Shown: positions 11,290 to 24,604, numbered from the stretch's first letter. The stretch is DNA of 64,000 nt from Dermanyssus gallinae (GCA_003439945.1 QVRM01005202.1:450001-514000); one strand, 5' to 3'. The notes: generated from the sequence alone by a model not told the origin. Numbers and translations: made by a program.

Positions 11290-11760
11290 GGCTACAAAAA
11301 AGTATTTTCGGTTTTGGCGCTATAAAAAAAACACATATATAGGAGACACGGGAAGTCTTATTTATTGATTTATATATTCTCCGCCGGAAGATACAACCTC
11401 TGCCCAACGATTTACAAGGTTTTCGATTCCTTTTCTGTAAAAGTCTGGGTTTTTTGTGGCAAAATATTCTTCCAGTCCAGAACGCACGTGTTCGATAGAA
11501 GTGACTTTGTCACCACTTAAAATTTTTTGCATCGATCTGAATAGGTGGTAATCAGATGGTGCTAAGTCGGGGGAATACGGTGGATGTTCCAAAAGTTCCC
11601 ATTTTACTTGGGAAATTTTTGAAAGGGTCTCCCTACTCACGTGAAGCCTTGCGTTGTCTTGGTGGAACAGGACACTCTTCTTTGAAATTAGTTCAGGGTG
11701 AGCTTTTTGTGAGCCTGCGTTGCACTCAGTCCATTTTCAAACTCATGGAGTAGAATCGCC
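11287..11760 (-). mobile_element. Mariner transposase relic, C-terminal half, mellifera-like
   Basis: Minus-strand translation gives FHQDNARLHVS and then a 92-codon open frame with HPPYSPDLAPSDYHLFRSM. These hold the second and third acidic residues of the DD34D catalytic triad in their usual surroundings. The frame ends WAEVVSSGGEYIN, the usual C-terminus of mellifera-type mariners. Upstream of HQDN the frame is lost near 11700, so only about the last 130 residues survive. The plus-strand left edge (TTAGGGCTACAAAAAAG) looks like a terminal repeat inserted at a TA of the adjacent microsatellite. The other end is missing. Confidence 0.88.
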
Positions 11761-12376
11761 CGAATTTGGCATTTTTCTACCTCCATTTTGCAGCACTTTT
11801 ACGAACAAACGGCTAACCAGATTTTAAAATGGTTGAGACCAGCAGATTACCCGCTCTTTTCACACGAAAACAACAAAGAGTGAGCCAATGATCTATGCCT
11901 AGGCGCCGGGGCGGGCGCAGTGAAAGCCGTGCAAGCGCCAACCTGAAAAGACTTTTTTGTAGACCCAATATACATATCGTTTTTATGATAACGAAGTGCT
12001 AGAATAAGCACGTAGGCACTAATAAAGCAAAATCTGTATGCCATACTTGCTTCTTTTCGCAGGTGTTCAGAAGCACGAGCAGCTTCCACTAATGGACTCT
12101 TCAGGTGAGCCAAGATAGACTAATGTCTTGCCGAGACGTATGCACTGTACTCACTGCTATTACGCGTGCTATTTACTACTATACGAGATGTGCTGAGGAG
12201 GAGCTCTGACTGGCTGTAGCAGCCATATAATCTGCAACTACACTCAAAGCTATTATTTCACAATCACCATGCATAAAATCGATTCTTTCGTGCCTCGACG
12301 TATGAGAGTAGAGTAGATATATGTATAATTGTAATGTATATAGACGATAGACTAGTCGAAAGCGAAATTGACAGTG

Positions 12377-12378
<2 letters not shown>

Positions 12379-12447
<69 letters not shown>
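12379..12447. repeat. (TTA)n microsatellite
   Basis: About 22 perfect TTA units lying about 100 bases upstream of a netrin exon. A shorter (TTA)n run recurs just after that exon near 12803-12823. Confidence 0.97.
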
Positions 12448-12542
12448 TAATCAATCAATCATCGATATGGATGTGCCGAGCGTCGTCCATACCAACCCAG
12501 AGAGCCATTGTTAACCTGGCTGCTGTGCCGGCACCATTCCAG

Positions 12543-12686
12543 ACCATTGGGGACAACGAATCAGCGAAGAGGTCGGCCATGACGATGACTACGAAGACGA
12601 CGAAAGCTACCATAGCGCGGAGTGTGCAGATTGCCACCTTCACACAACCGAGTTGTCCTTCAGCAGGTTCTGCAAGCGGAACTTCG
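12543..12686 (+). CDS. Netrin exon: acidic linker and start of C345C domain
   Basis: The open frame reads an acidic linker (SEEVGHDDDYEDDESYHS), then ECADCHLHTTELSFSRFCKRNF, which aligns with the first three cysteines of the netrin C345C/NTR domain. The best acceptor is TTCCAG at 12542, because an in-frame TAA lies further upstream near 12513 and only this AG gives the required phase with a reasonable context. An alternative AG at about 12571 would drop nine codons. The donor is CTTCG before GTAACA, an allowed but weak donor. The first base of the split Ala codon is supplied here and completed by the exon at 13232. The acidic linker is much more charged than the Ser/Thr/Pro linkers common in this position. 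Confidence 0.9.
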
Positions 12687-13231
12687 GTAACATCCCCCCC
12701 TCTAATGCTCTGCGCACAACATTATGTTCGAAATGCGTGCGATTCATCTGTTCCTACAGCATGTAAAATCACGTTTTGTAAAAGCACGGCAGTATAGCAA
12801 ATTATTATTATTATTATTATTATGGAGATTTATTACATGTTAAACGATGTTACAGTTGAGAGGTCTGAACGTATTATTATTATTTTTTTTTTATATAACA
12901 TACATATTCATTTAACATATATTCAGTACAAAACGTGTCTCGACGCTCGCAATGGGCCTTAAGGCCTGTGGCACGGACATCGAAGGCATACATCCTTTGT
13001 CATCCTGGGCGGGGGGTGCTAGGGGGGAGGGGGCACTGTGTATGTATTTCAGAGAAATATAATAATTAGTTATATTAGTCTAATGACTAATAAATTACGT
13101 TCTTCCTCAACTGCTGCTGCATTACGTATTTACGGCACAAATAATTACTAGTCTAGTTATTTGGTCCTTGTAATTGTTTAGCCTAACGTTCGCATTGTGT
13201 ATTCGGTGCATGTGACTTCAATGCTCAAAAG

Positions 13232-13423
13232 CAATTCGCACAACACTGCTGGCTCGTGAGGAGTTTGGCGATTGGGTCCGGTTCTCTGTTGAGGTCAACG
13301 AGGTGTTCAAAATGGGAGCTTCTAAAGTGCGCAAAGGTACCACCGCTAGCCTTTGGGTTCCCCGCGTAGACTTGCGCTGCCGTTGTCCCAACCTCAAACT
13401 CAAGGCATCATACGTCGTTCTCG
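13232..13423 (+). CDS. Netrin exon: core of C345C/NTR domain
   Basis: The translation AIRTTLLAREEFGDW aligns without gaps with the AV-V-IL-ADKAGDW region of vertebrate netrins. It is followed by RFSVEVNEVFKMG, TTASLWVPRVDLRCRCP and a terminal SYVVLG. Two of the six domain cysteines are here. The acceptor is TCAAAAG at 13231, and an in-frame TGA just upstream forces this choice. The donor is CTCG before GTAAGT. The C345C module is a basic, disulfide-linked OB-like fold that binds heparin and other matrix components in this family. Confidence 0.95.
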
Positions 13424-14336
13424 GTAAGTTGTGTCTAGTGCGAATATATAATACCATAGGACCAGAACGATTTGTTTTCCTATACCCAATGAAGGGTAGA
13501 AGGAGGCTAGGATGCAATCAAGCCCGCAAAGCCGCCCTTTATTTACATCGTACACAATATGTACGATGTTGTGGCTACAGGCCACGCAAACATATTACTG
13601 ATTATTTAAAATCTTGCAATACATTTCGATAATAAAAGGCATTATTTGGCGTCGACGATTGGTCGTTGTCACATAAAAAAAGCGGTATACGTGCATATGT
13701 ATTTAGTAGAAGGTAGGAATGAAGGGCAGGTGAGGCGCAATGGCGACTATTTAATGTCGTAGGTAACTGAATTGCGTACGAATTTCCCTCACCGCGTGAT
13801 GTTCTACCGGATATTCCTACATTGTCATAATCGCATTTAAAACCCAGCACATACTTTAAAATGTATTTTGAGGTGGCATTACTCGCTTATTTTGGCAAAG
13901 CCACTATCTTACTTATTGTCCCGCTGCACGAACCGCCCTGTGCTTAACGATTTACTGGAAAAAAATTGCAGGCGTTTTGTTCGATGTGCTCCGCGCTTCT
14001 AGTTAAAAGATTGTTCGGTTAATGAACGAACATGTAAGAAAGCCGATTGCCGGCACCTCAAGACACTCTAACCCCGCTGGAAGCGAAAAAGGTGTCGTTG
14101 TTTTAATACTGTCAAGTAACACGACATCTTTGAGTTCGAGCTGGACAAAAGCTGCAATTTTTCCTTCTGCTGAGTTTCATCATCAACGTGGCATCTTCTT
14201 TTTATTGGAATGCATATATTTATAAGCAAAATACTTAATAAACATAACTACCATGTTAATCACAATGAGATGGACACATACATACGTGTACATTTTGTGA
14301 GCTTATTTCATAAACGATTGTCAATTGGCATTGCAG

Positions 14337-14473
14337 GATCTAACCAGATGCATGGCGGTCGAATGAGCATGACCGGAGACCGCCATAGCTCTGTCCAGCT
14401 GGTCAGCGAGGAGAACACGCGACGACTTCGTCGCTACCAGGCTCGTCAGCGGAGATGTCCCAAAGACGCTTGA
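14337..14473 (+). CDS. Netrin terminal exon with basic C-terminus and stop
   Basis: After acceptor ATTGCAG the exon completes a Gly codon and reads SNQMHGGRMSMTGDRHSSVQ, then NTRRLRRYQARQRRCPKDA and a TGA stop. The last cysteine of the C345C domain and the Arg-rich tail are as expected for a netrin. The joined exons in this window give about 269 residues plus stop. No polyadenylation signal is obvious close by. The nearest AATAAA-type motifs lie around 15250-15270, about 0.8 kb downstream. Confidence 0.95.
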
Positions 14474-14634
14474 AGAGAGCATCACTGCTCGTTGCCGGAC
14501 GTTGCAGGCAGATGACGAGTTGAAACTCAACCTCCACAACCTCGACGTCACATGAAGAGTTTCGACCACTATCCTCATCATAAACATTATTATCGTCGTC
14601 TTCATCGTCATGCATCCGCGTCCATTTACACAAA

Positions 14635-14636
<2 letters not shown>

Positions 14637-14697
<61 letters not shown>
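14637..14697. repeat. (AT)n microsatellite
   Basis: About 60 bases of perfect TA repeat, roughly 165 bases after the netrin stop codon and probably inside its 3' UTR or flank. Confidence 0.97.
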
Positions 14698-14701
<4 letters not shown>

Positions 14702-14869
14702 TACATTCTCGACTGCCCCGGCCTCTTTCTCTTTCCCTATCTCTCATAATGTCATTTTCCTTGTCATCTCTGAGCTATCGGATTTCAGCATTCTATATAG
14801 CTATATTCATACACCCCATCTATAGAATTATATTTGTCATTCGCAACCTAAGGTCTCGATTAATTCAGG

Positions 14870-15009
<140 letters not shown>

Positions 15010-18000
15010 GATTTTATCTATGACCAATTGTAAAATGCCAGCTAACGCTGTCGTGGCAATGTCTGGCAGCCGACAATAAGACAGCGCCATCGCAACGCAG
15101 CAGAATGACAGCGCCGGTGGTGAGGTGGTTGTAAGTTACTTGGATTAGATGCAGGTGGAAAACACTGCAGCAGACCAGCGAACTACATGCACACGTCATG
15201 AAACGACGGTACATGCACGGCGAGGCGAGCCGACCCTACATAATTAGCGGACGAATAAAAACAATAAATAACAATACCGACTTCTCGTGTAGTAGCGATG
15301 ACTCGCTCATGGTGCGATCTCATAATGATAATGTTAGCTCATCCGCAGCAGCACCGGCCGGCATCAATAGCACCCCCTCCTGCAGCAGCAGCAGCAGCAG
15401 GAGCAACTGGAGAAGCGCAAGACAAACTGTGTTTAGTACCACACTGGCGACGAATAAACGAGGTAATAAGTACAAGGAACACGAGTAAGAGATGTTTTTT
15501 GCCTCGGTGGGGTCAGCTTGCGTTAACGACGCGCACACCGTGTTCCACGGCGAGCGCGAGTCGGCGCGCGATCTGAGGGGCCACCCCAGGGGGGACAGGA
15601 GGTAGTCGCGATCGCCGCTCGAGAATGACGGAAGTAACCGGGCAAACTGTTCGAGCAAAAACTTGCGCAAGCTGGTGGGGTACAAGCTGTTCGTATGTCT
15701 GTTCGTATGTCTGTTCGTATGTTCTTTGATCCGCTCGTTCGTTCGTTTGTTTCTTCCTTCCTGCCCTCCTTTGATATGCCCCCCCCCCCCTCCCGAACCC
15801 CCGAACGGAGCACGCTGCACGGCGGCGTGCTCTTGCCCTTACCTCCCGCTTCAGTCACTCGAGCTTGCACAATATAGATGTTTAGGTAGGTACGTTCACA
15901 CTGGCACACACTCCACGGGTGGCATAGGGGAACACAGTGACTAAACGCACCAAAATGACACCGAGGCATAGGCATGTAGCATAGGCACGCAAGTTAGCAT
16001 CACACTGCGAGGCGCACGCTGCGTGATGACACGCTCGATAATGCCCAATGAGGTTGTGTCCAAAGCAGAACTTAACGGTATCGAAGTGCGCCGGGGAATG
16101 TGTCGTCGTAAAGGTAGAACTTTCAAGTTTACCAGCGTTGTCGGTCATAGTATTTAATTTACCTTAGTTGTTCCTCTTGTTTGTCTTCTTCTTCTTATTC
16201 TTCTTCTTCTTGTTCGTATGAAGGGAGGGCATACAGCTGCGAGGAGATATTCTCTTACATAGACTGCTACGACTTCTACCACTTCTAACTTCATTTGCTG
16301 TTCTGTATAAATGAGGAAGAAGAAAAACCGAGTTAATGTATGCGTGTAGTTTGTGACGTAGTGTCAGCCGTGGGGAGCGCGAACGGGAATGAAACAACCA
16401 CGAGAATTACGAGTTCAATGCAGACACAAAAGCACACGAGTCTTTTCAGGAAGTCTGAACAGACCAAAGGGGTCTCTTTCATCATCACCTCACCGTCATC
16501 TACCTCATCATCAACAACACTGTTACCACAGTCATTAGCGTATCACCGTTATCATTAACGTTGCCTTCATGTTGATGTCGCCCACTTTGTGCATTCGTGA
16601 TCATATTTGTGTACGGTGACATCCTGTATCGTTCTTGCGGCATCGGAACGGGCGTATTTCGCTTTGTGAACGTCTTGAGATACAATCAGCCTGCTGCACC
16701 TGCAGCAGCAGTGCCCCGGTGCTCGACTATCATTGTAGCTAGTGGGAGGGGACGCAACGTGCTTGCTTCTGCCCGGCGGATCCATTGCGGAGCGAAGCGG
16801 TACCGACGGGGCACAATGACACGAATTGAAATCGACACGCATCATCACGCATGGTGGTGTTGGTTGCCCACGCTGCTCTTTGTCGTCGCTTCGGGTACAA
16901 GGCATGACGTCTCTGACCGACAGAGACTCTGTGCCTGCTTCTTTGGGAATTCCTGCTCATTTCCATGACAGGCCCCCAAACGCGTCAGCGTCCAGGCGCA
17001 ATGAACAAGGCGTTCGTGCCCGATTCTGCACTCAACTCCTTCCCCCCGCCTGCGTCTCTTAGCCTGATGGCCCGTCCGCCGACTCTAGTGGTGACAAATT
17101 GGCAATCTAGAGACACACACGTTATGTATGGACCGAATGATCAAGATAAGTAAGTAAATAATTGTCGTCGGTAAGCAGCGTCTCGTTTTAGGAACTTAAT
17201 AATGTAAGAACATAAGCGTAATAATAAGAATCATAAAAATAGCTTCTCCCAATGTGCCCTCGTTCATGCGTATTGCATGTCCCGGTTGTCGACACCGTAC
17301 TGCCTTAGAAAGATCCGTACAGATGTAGTTGCAACACAGGCGGTTAATTACCGTATCATACTGTGGTGTAGGTGCTCTGGTTCGACGACAAAAAGTGGAG
17401 ATTGATTACTATTCAGTCGCAAACATCATACTAAATAACAGTGCACTTTGTAGTTTACCCCATTTCACTTGTCCCCAAGCCATGAACTAAGCCAACATAA
17501 ACGATGTCGTCAATTACCCAGACTTAATCTGCAGGTTCCCTCTCGTTGCTATATGGCACGAACGCAATAACTTTGAGTAATAAATAGCGGAGGAGGGACG
17601 CCGATGAACACGCGTTAGCAATGGAACCGCTTTCAATAGCTCCGGCCATCCATGACGTATTTTTCCACGTTAACCAGGCAGGGCCGCTCTTTGCAATGCA
17701 CAAAATGCATTTTATATCGAGCCTAATATATATGGTTGTTGCGCGGAAACAACTCCAAGCACACGTTATAGTGCCGTATTCCTATGCGCAGATGCGTGCA
17801 TTTAGTTTGGTAAATGTCGAAGGCCCATTGAAAATTCAACGTTGATTGTATGCAGGTAGGGCACGACAAGGTTAGGAAAGTCAAGCATGAAAAACTTCTT
17901 ATAACTGTAGTAATAATAGTCTGCTACATATGCCAAATATAGAGCAATTTTACTAGTTAGCTACATGCTCTCAGTTGATCTGTTCACCTATACCGTGGTA

Positions 18001-18398
18001 CCGAAGCGCTTGCATTGCCTCTTGCAGTAGCTTGTTGTTCATTTGGCGGATATCAAACCAGTTTAGTTTATCCTGACCATTCGAGCTAGAACTTCCAATG
18101 TGTTGTACGTCGCTTCAATGCAATTTTCAGCGCGTGCATGCCACACATTACTTTATTCGAGTGTTACCTTCTTTGCGCATCTTTGCTAAGGTGCGTCCTC
18201 ACCAACATTTGGAGGGGTTCGTCGGGGGCGGGGGGGGGGGGGGGGTTGAGATCGCAAGGCGTGTCTGCTAAAGTAAGTAACTTCTGAGTCTCGAGTGAGG
18301 ACCTTTGCATTCTACTGGCTAACTTATTAACATGAAACTTGCAATACGATTAACGCAATAGTACCTTGAGGTTAAGCTGCTAAGGCACCCGGAGCAGT

Positions 18399-18401
18399 TG
18401 T

Positions 18402-18449
<48 letters not shown>

Positions 18450-18482
18450 CGTCGTCGTTGTCGTTATTATTGTTGTTGTTGT
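18399..18482. repeat. (TTG)n microsatellite
   Basis: TTG repeats with GTC and TTA interruptions. The minus-strand frame across it encodes a poly-Asn tract inside a 141-codon open frame (18319-18744). The flanks of that frame have no recognisable domain and I do not call it a gene. Confidence 0.9.
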
Positions 18483-21447
18483 TGCCATTCACGTTGCTGT
18501 GGTGGTTGTTGTTGGGGCTGTTCTCGTTTACCGTCTGTGTATGTGCCGAATGGAATTTAAAGGCAGCAAACCGTACATAGGTTGCCGAACCTGTCACTGT
18601 CGGTGGCAGGACTTTACGGCTGACGAAGAGAACCTCAGCACTTTCTTTGACACCTGAAAAAGGCCGACAATGACAGCTGTCCGGCAACAGCGGTAAACCT
18701 TGCACCGTCTGCCGCCGTCGTGACAGAAGTTGCTCCCGTTTCACAATGCTTGCTCCTGATCCCCCGACGAGGGAACAGCATGTCGGCTGCCCTGCTCTGT
18801 GTCCTTAACGAAGAAGCGGTCATTGTATGCAGCTTTCTCTCTCTATGGCGTATAATGAGATAGATAGCTGTGGATGTTTGTCCGACCCCGGGCGATGCCC
18901 GAGCAGAGAATGTACTGCTTCAAGATGACGATTTAAATCCTTGCTTTGAGCCTCTTTTTTTGTATTAGCTTCTGCTTGGACTCCCGCCTAGTCAGCATGC
19001 GCGGAAAGAGTCTTTGTATCCGATGGTAATCGGTGCGACTTCAATGACAGACCAAGCGTCGAACAGGCATTTGTTGGCTCTGCATACTTTAGCAGAAACC
19101 GTCTGCGGTGTTAAGCGTTGCGTTGTTATCTGAGTTTATGAGGGAATGGGACAAAACCTGTATAGAGGAGAGTTGAAGCTGCTTTACTTGAGAGGAATTC
19201 TGCTGCTCCGTCGTAGCTAGTCGTGACTTCAGCGCCATCACCTGGGTTTCTCCGTGCAATGGCTCTATACAAGAGGTATTTCCGTTTATTAATCTCTATT
19301 TCTTCGCAACAGGTGCGCTACACAGGTCTGCCCTATTTTACCAATAAAAATGTATTTTTTGTTTATTTCATTGTTGTCAATAAGTAGATTTTTTTAGATG
19401 AGAATACAAACATTTTGCAAAAGAAGTGTTTAGTCATAATACTATGGTATAAAGTATCTCTTATATTTCTCTTACTTTATATGGGTATACATATATATCT
19501 ACAAATAAAGATATATATATATATATATAAGCATAACAATATAATGCACATACAAAGTGAACATGGGTTAACGGAAAAAGCTCTGGTTGATTTGTGGCTA
19601 CAGTCCATAAATAAAATAATACATAATATTTACCTTGCGTGAGTACGCATTTGGCATTTGCATGCCAATCGTAGTTCTGGTACGTGTATCTTTGCCGTTT
19701 GGATGATAAGACAGGAAACAAACACGTGAAGTAGAACCCCTTAACGGTGGGGTTGGACATTATTGTTATTGTTGTTGTCGTCGTCGTCGCGGTTGATACT
19801 GCAGTTCGAATGAGCGGCTAGAAAGCGACGGGGGGATGATACTGAGACCGATGCAATGAGCGTCGGCTGTTGATGATCATCACGACAACCCCCTTTCCCC
19901 TCACGACACAATATTACTGCGACTACTCGTACCGTTACATGTGCGGTCGATCAGGATGCTTATTAGATCAGTTGTTACGGGGCAATATCCTCACAGATCG
20001 CATCGCAGGCGGACGGTTGGAGAGGCAGGTCGGTCTATGACTCGGGGCCAAAGTGTCGGTCACCAACACCGAGTCGATTCGGCCCGGTAACCGCGGTTAG
20101 ACCGCGGGGTAGTCGTAGCTTGCGTCGACGCCGCCTCCCCGCCAGTTTCACGCCCCCTAACGTACGTTACCCCGTGCCCCCGCCTCCTTCCCGACCCCCG
20201 AAGTACATTATCTGACACACCGCTGGCAGCAAAGGCAGCGAGGATCGAACAAGACGACGACACGCAAGCGATGCATTTGGGCAAGTTCGGTGGGGGTTGA
20301 GATCGGCGACTCGGCAACCCGACGGCTATATGTGGCAGGCAGGCGGCCAGCTTGGGGGGCGTGGGGGCCCTGGACGGGACGACAACGAACGGCAACGAAG
20401 AGGAGTAGAGTACGACAACAAGATGTCGAGGGTAGAGATGGGGCAAGCCAGCGACTACAGCGTGCAATGGCGCACAAATTGCATTTGGATCGCATCGTAC
20501 CACGACTTAGGTCTCGATCTATGGGGCGCGCAATCGGGTGTGGGGCGTGTCCATCATCAAGTGGGCAAGTGGGAAAGACCGGCGCGCTAAGGGAAAAAGA
20601 GGAAATAAGGATAGAGGAGCATGTAGCGACTATACGTGGTTTATATGATAACGGTGCTGTGTCGGCTGCTCCGTAACCTGGTCCAATGGGCATGAAGGGA
20701 CAATCCACTTAATTGGGTACAGAACTGATGGGCCCGGTGACTGATTCACTAACAAGGTGGCCAACCGAACAAGAAGGATATATATATATATATATATATG
20801 TGTGTATTACGTGCATTCGTACAGTGTATGTTACAATAATCATCGATCACCATGCAGAGCTCAGATCTATGTCAAATCGAGTAATAAAATGTGACAGCAG
20901 CTAAATATGGCACCTGACAGGAGTGGCCCCGCGGCGTGCATATCGTTGTATTGCAGGGTTGCCAGAGTAATAATAATGTGAGCACGTCGTCTCAGGATCA
21001 CCCAACTCTTAGACAAGCGTGATTAGCCCAATTCGTAGGCAGGGGTGCAAAGCAACCAAAAGCTTAGTTAGATTCCAAACGATGCCAGCCTTTGGAATCG
21101 GAAAAAAATACGATTACGAAACTTAAATTAAGAACAAAATGTACTCTAAGAGAACGCAACGTAAATTTAATGACGTATGAGGTCTCTGTAACTAGAACAG
21201 CGTACGAGAAGACAATTTAAAAGAAACAAATGTTGTTTTTTTTTCACGAATACCATTGCAATAGGCATTCACGTACATTATCGTCAGCTATTGCGACATT
21301 CCGTATCCGTACGCTTGAGTTGGAACCGTCAACATTCAGTGTTTTTATTTAACTTAAAACTTAATGGGGGGGGGGGGTTGAATGGTAATGCATCAACTCT
21401 TTTGATTGAGACATCTGTGCTCCCCGTTTTTTCCGATCATGTTCGAT
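18483..21447. other. Intergenic sequence including a GC-rich island
   Basis: A GC-rich stretch at about 19.95-20.70 kb is open on both strands for 100-166 codons, with Arg/Pro/Ser-rich products and no domain, so it reads as composition. It could be a promoter or CpG-rich region, but no start site or exon junction supports that. The remainder is AT-rich with a short (AT)n at about 20780-20800. Confidence 0.4.
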
Positions 21448-21578
21448 TTTTAGTCCACTCCGGCATTCACCTTGTTTAAATTGGGAACTATGAAAACCAA
21501 TTTAGGAGTAGCCGGTCTGGGTCTCGAACCCAGGTCTCCCGAATGCAAGGCTTTTGCCACTAAGCCATCTTGCTCGGT
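21448..21578 (-). mobile_element. SINE family A, copy 1 (tRNA-derived)
   Basis: The minus strand starts with a 73-base tRNA-like head at 21505-21577. It carries box A TGGCTTAGTGGC and box B GGGTTCGAGACCC, and the T-arm has a perfect 5-bp stem around TTCGAGA. The anticodon arm and acceptor stem do not form, so it is not a working tRNA. A body follows with GGTTTTCATAGTTCCC and ATGCCGGAGTGGACTAAAAA, shared with the copies near 42.3 and 59.0 kb. The loop region resembles tRNA-Ala, but the source tRNA is uncertain. Confidence 0.85.
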
Positions 21579-24500
21579 AACGCGTAACAGTTCAACAAAA
21601 ATATGTTCGCAAACCAAGATTGCGTGTAGCTTGTGTCTGCTTTCATTTAAAACAGGGTAAAAAACACTTCCTACGCATGCTCAAGGCTGCTCAAAGTTGA
21701 AAATCCACCTCCGCGGGTTTATTAAACCCTTTAAATCTTACGTGTATTTCTTTTAGTTTATGGGGGATAATGAGATGCTGTTTACGAAATAAGTACAGAA
21801 AAAGCTTTTCATGCTGTGTCAGTGTAGAACTCAATCTAACTGTTGCTCTCGGTTCCAAGACGGGATATGTGGCTCGTACTAGACAGATAATTTGAACACG
21901 GTCACCTGTTGAGTTCCTCATCAAATTAATCCTAATTGGAGGCTTGCGCCAACTACCTATGAACTCGACGTACAACAAAACGGGCGTGCCCGACAATTAG
22001 GTCTTGCTCACCTAGGTACGGCCCTTGGCAACCCCAACAGGTGCGGCCAGGTTGACCCCCAGGTTGACTCGAAACGCCTCAGTCATCTATCTGTACGTCG
22101 TTTACGCAGCTTGTGGTCAACTTTCCTGCTATCCACCCGAGTTGCGCAGGCTGCAGGTGGGCTTTCTCTTTGAGGATATCTTTCGAAAAGTTAGCACTTC
22201 ACTTCCAGTTGCTCTACAGATTCGCTTCTGTGTATACCGCCTCGCGCTCCCCCTCTAGCGGGTGGCTTTTATATGGGCACGTAAATTTCTAACCCCTTTC
22301 AGACGCCGTAGGGTATATGTCGCGCGTCGTCTGTAACTCCTTCCTCGCAAAGTAGTCAGGCGTCACAGAAAGCGCACAGCCAATCTGGTGGAAATAAAAA
22401 AAGTCTGAGAGCTGTAGTTCCCGCCAGAACCAGGACCGCTTACATCTGGTAGACGTCAAAAACGCTCTTAACAGACTTCCGTGGGAAACCACCGTCACTA
22501 GGCTAGTCAAAAAAATATATACCGTCTATACCCAAATTGAGGGCAGAGTATCGGTAAGCCGCAATAGCTTTCAAGGCACGGGAGCTATGCACGTGCACGC
22601 GCGAGGAGCGAGCATATCACATGGTAAAGAAGACAACGCAGAAGGCAAAGAAGACAACGCAGATTTGTTGGCTTTTGAAAATGAGACAGAAGCTTCAATT
22701 GACTTGTATGCATGAAAGCTGTGCAGCTACTAAACTAAGAAATTTGGAGGTTCAGAGCCGATATATCAAACCGTTTAAATCTCTGCGTGTAGAATTTCCA
22801 GCTGAAAATACGTCGTCGGTTTGTTTGCGTGGTCGGTAAAATGCACTGAAGTACTGGTGATGTTCAAGCTACGATCAAAGAAGCAAGATGCCGTGCTATG
22901 TGTCATTTTCGATGACGGAAACCACGCAAAATTCTGCAAACATGAAATCAGGCTTAGTGCAAGTCTGTTTCGTCGCTAAAAAGAAGACTATCGCCCTTAC
23001 GAGAAGACGGTTGTGAGAGATTCCAGGCAGCCTAAGCACGCGAAAACGCTCCTTTGTGATGAGCTACACATTACTGATATGCTGGAGCTCAACCCTCTAA
23101 CGGTGTTGAGGACAGGCGAGATTGGCCGGTAAATGGTCTGTTTATTTATTTATGTACGGGTATATATTCGATACAGTGTCTAAAGCAGAACTAATACTGC
23201 ATTTTTCTTTTTTTCGTAATGACAATTACTGTTTAAGATGTCGAGGAGGTGGTGCATGCACATTATGTGGCACACATTCAGACTTTGAGAAAAGAGCATT
23301 ACGCTGTGTTATGCTAGCGTTGCTCCTCGTCAACCTTACTTGCTATGTTCGGCAGAAATTCCAAAAAGACGAAGATACGGGTAATGATGTCGGTGAATGT
23401 CATTGTGACCACTCATTGCGATATTGGAGCCAAAATATCTTTACTGGAAAATAATTCGATTATTTGGATGGTGTTAAAACATATATTGACCATTTCTTCC
23501 AAGCCAAGACGTCACCTTCCGGAGGAAGGGAATCATGAGCCTGTCTGAAAGTTGGGCTAAAGCAGTTGATTAAATGAGCAATAAAGCATTTAATAAGGGC
23601 TTTCCGTTGTAACGATACGTATCTTAAAAATGGGTGAAAAATCCAAACGAGCTTATGGATCAACATATATATATATATATATATATGTTGTAAACGTTAT
23701 GTGCGAATAAGAACGTTATTCTCTTTCATACGTAGCCATCGAAAAAAATAGCGAGTTTAACGTCACGAACGTTGGCTGTATAAGTGAGTAGTAGACGGAC
23801 GTTATCGCAGATAGCAACCGCTTCCTCCAAGCTATAATGGATGACACACTGTTTCATTCTTCTTCTTCAGCGGTCCACTAAAGAACAATCCATCACAGGT
23901 GGAGCCACTGTCTCCTTCACGCAGCCGCTATCGTCACTTGAAATGCTTCGTTTATTCTCACGGTTATATATAATTATGATACACTATCAACTATTCTGCA
24001 TTTTATTATCTAACGGACTGGAGTCACGTCGATACTCCAGCGTTTCCTCGCCTTGTGTTGTTTACATGTGCCTCGTATTGGTATTGCCACTGAGCGGCTG
24101 TTGGGTGTATGGAGTGTGAACGAATGCTACAGAATGTGTTTGAGGTGGACATTTTTACCTGTACGACCAGTCCAGTAAAGGACGTTCAAAAGAGCAACAG
24201 ATGACGAAAAAGTGACGAAATCGTGTAACGATTGCGAAGACTCAAACATTACAAGCATATGCATCGTTAGAGTAGACTTAGGTCTTGGACGCCGAATGCG
24301 CCCATAGGAACTTGCACGACCACTCTGAACTCTCCAAAAATATGCTTAATAAGTACCCTGCGACCGGTTTGTTCTCGAGACTCGTCACAAATGATGAGAC
24401 TTTTTTTATGACCCTTTAGTCAAGTCGCAATGGCGCATTGGAGCGCCTCCACCCATACAAGTGAAGCGATAACGATCGGCTGGTAGTAAGATGGTCGCCA

Positions 24501-24600
24501 TCTTCATTCCTTGGCGATTTTAAATATTATATATTCAGTTATAGCGATGGTCGAACTACAAGAAAGTGCCACAGTGACCAGCCATTGGGGTACTGCAGAA
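21579..24600. other. AT-rich stretch with relics, no gene recognised
   Basis: Apart from the reverse-transcriptase fragment near 22.43 kb there are several open frames of 70-110 codons (for example 21691-21996 minus and 23122-23454 plus). None has a recognisable domain. The 23.1 kb frame has a cysteine-rich patch (CLRCRGGGACTLCG) that looks metal-binding, but it has no start context or splice support. Confidence 0.4.
22430..22510 (+). mobile_element. Short reverse transcriptase fragment, motif A
   Basis: One frame reads LVDVKNALNRLPWETTVTRL, which matches the motif A of R1-like or related non-LTR reverse transcriptases (D-KNAFN-LPW). The surrounding frames are broken within about 100 bases, so only a sliver is recognisable. 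A similar motif occurs at the left end of the window. Confidence 0.5.
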
Positions 24601-24604
24601 TTTT

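Noticed and set aside
15320..15975. Minus frames of 166 and 150 codons after netrin
   Set aside because: They overlap each other and a poly-C run and CAG repeats, with no domain. Treated as composition artefacts.
18319..18744. 141-codon minus frame with poly-Asn
   Set aside because: The length depends on a (TTG)n microsatellite. The flanks have no recognisable domain and no acceptable initiation context.
20060..20708. Long overlapping frames on both strands (up to 166 codons)
   Set aside because: GC-rich composition removes stop codons on all frames at once, and the products are Arg/Pro/Ser-rich without domains.
21505..21577. tRNA gene
   Set aside because: The D- and T-arm signals are good, but the acceptor stem and anticodon arm do not form and the same head recurs with a common body, so it is a SINE.
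23122..23454. Cysteine-rich 110-codon frame as a zinc-finger gene
   Set aside because: The cysteine spacing does not fit a known finger, and the start and ends lack initiation or splice support.
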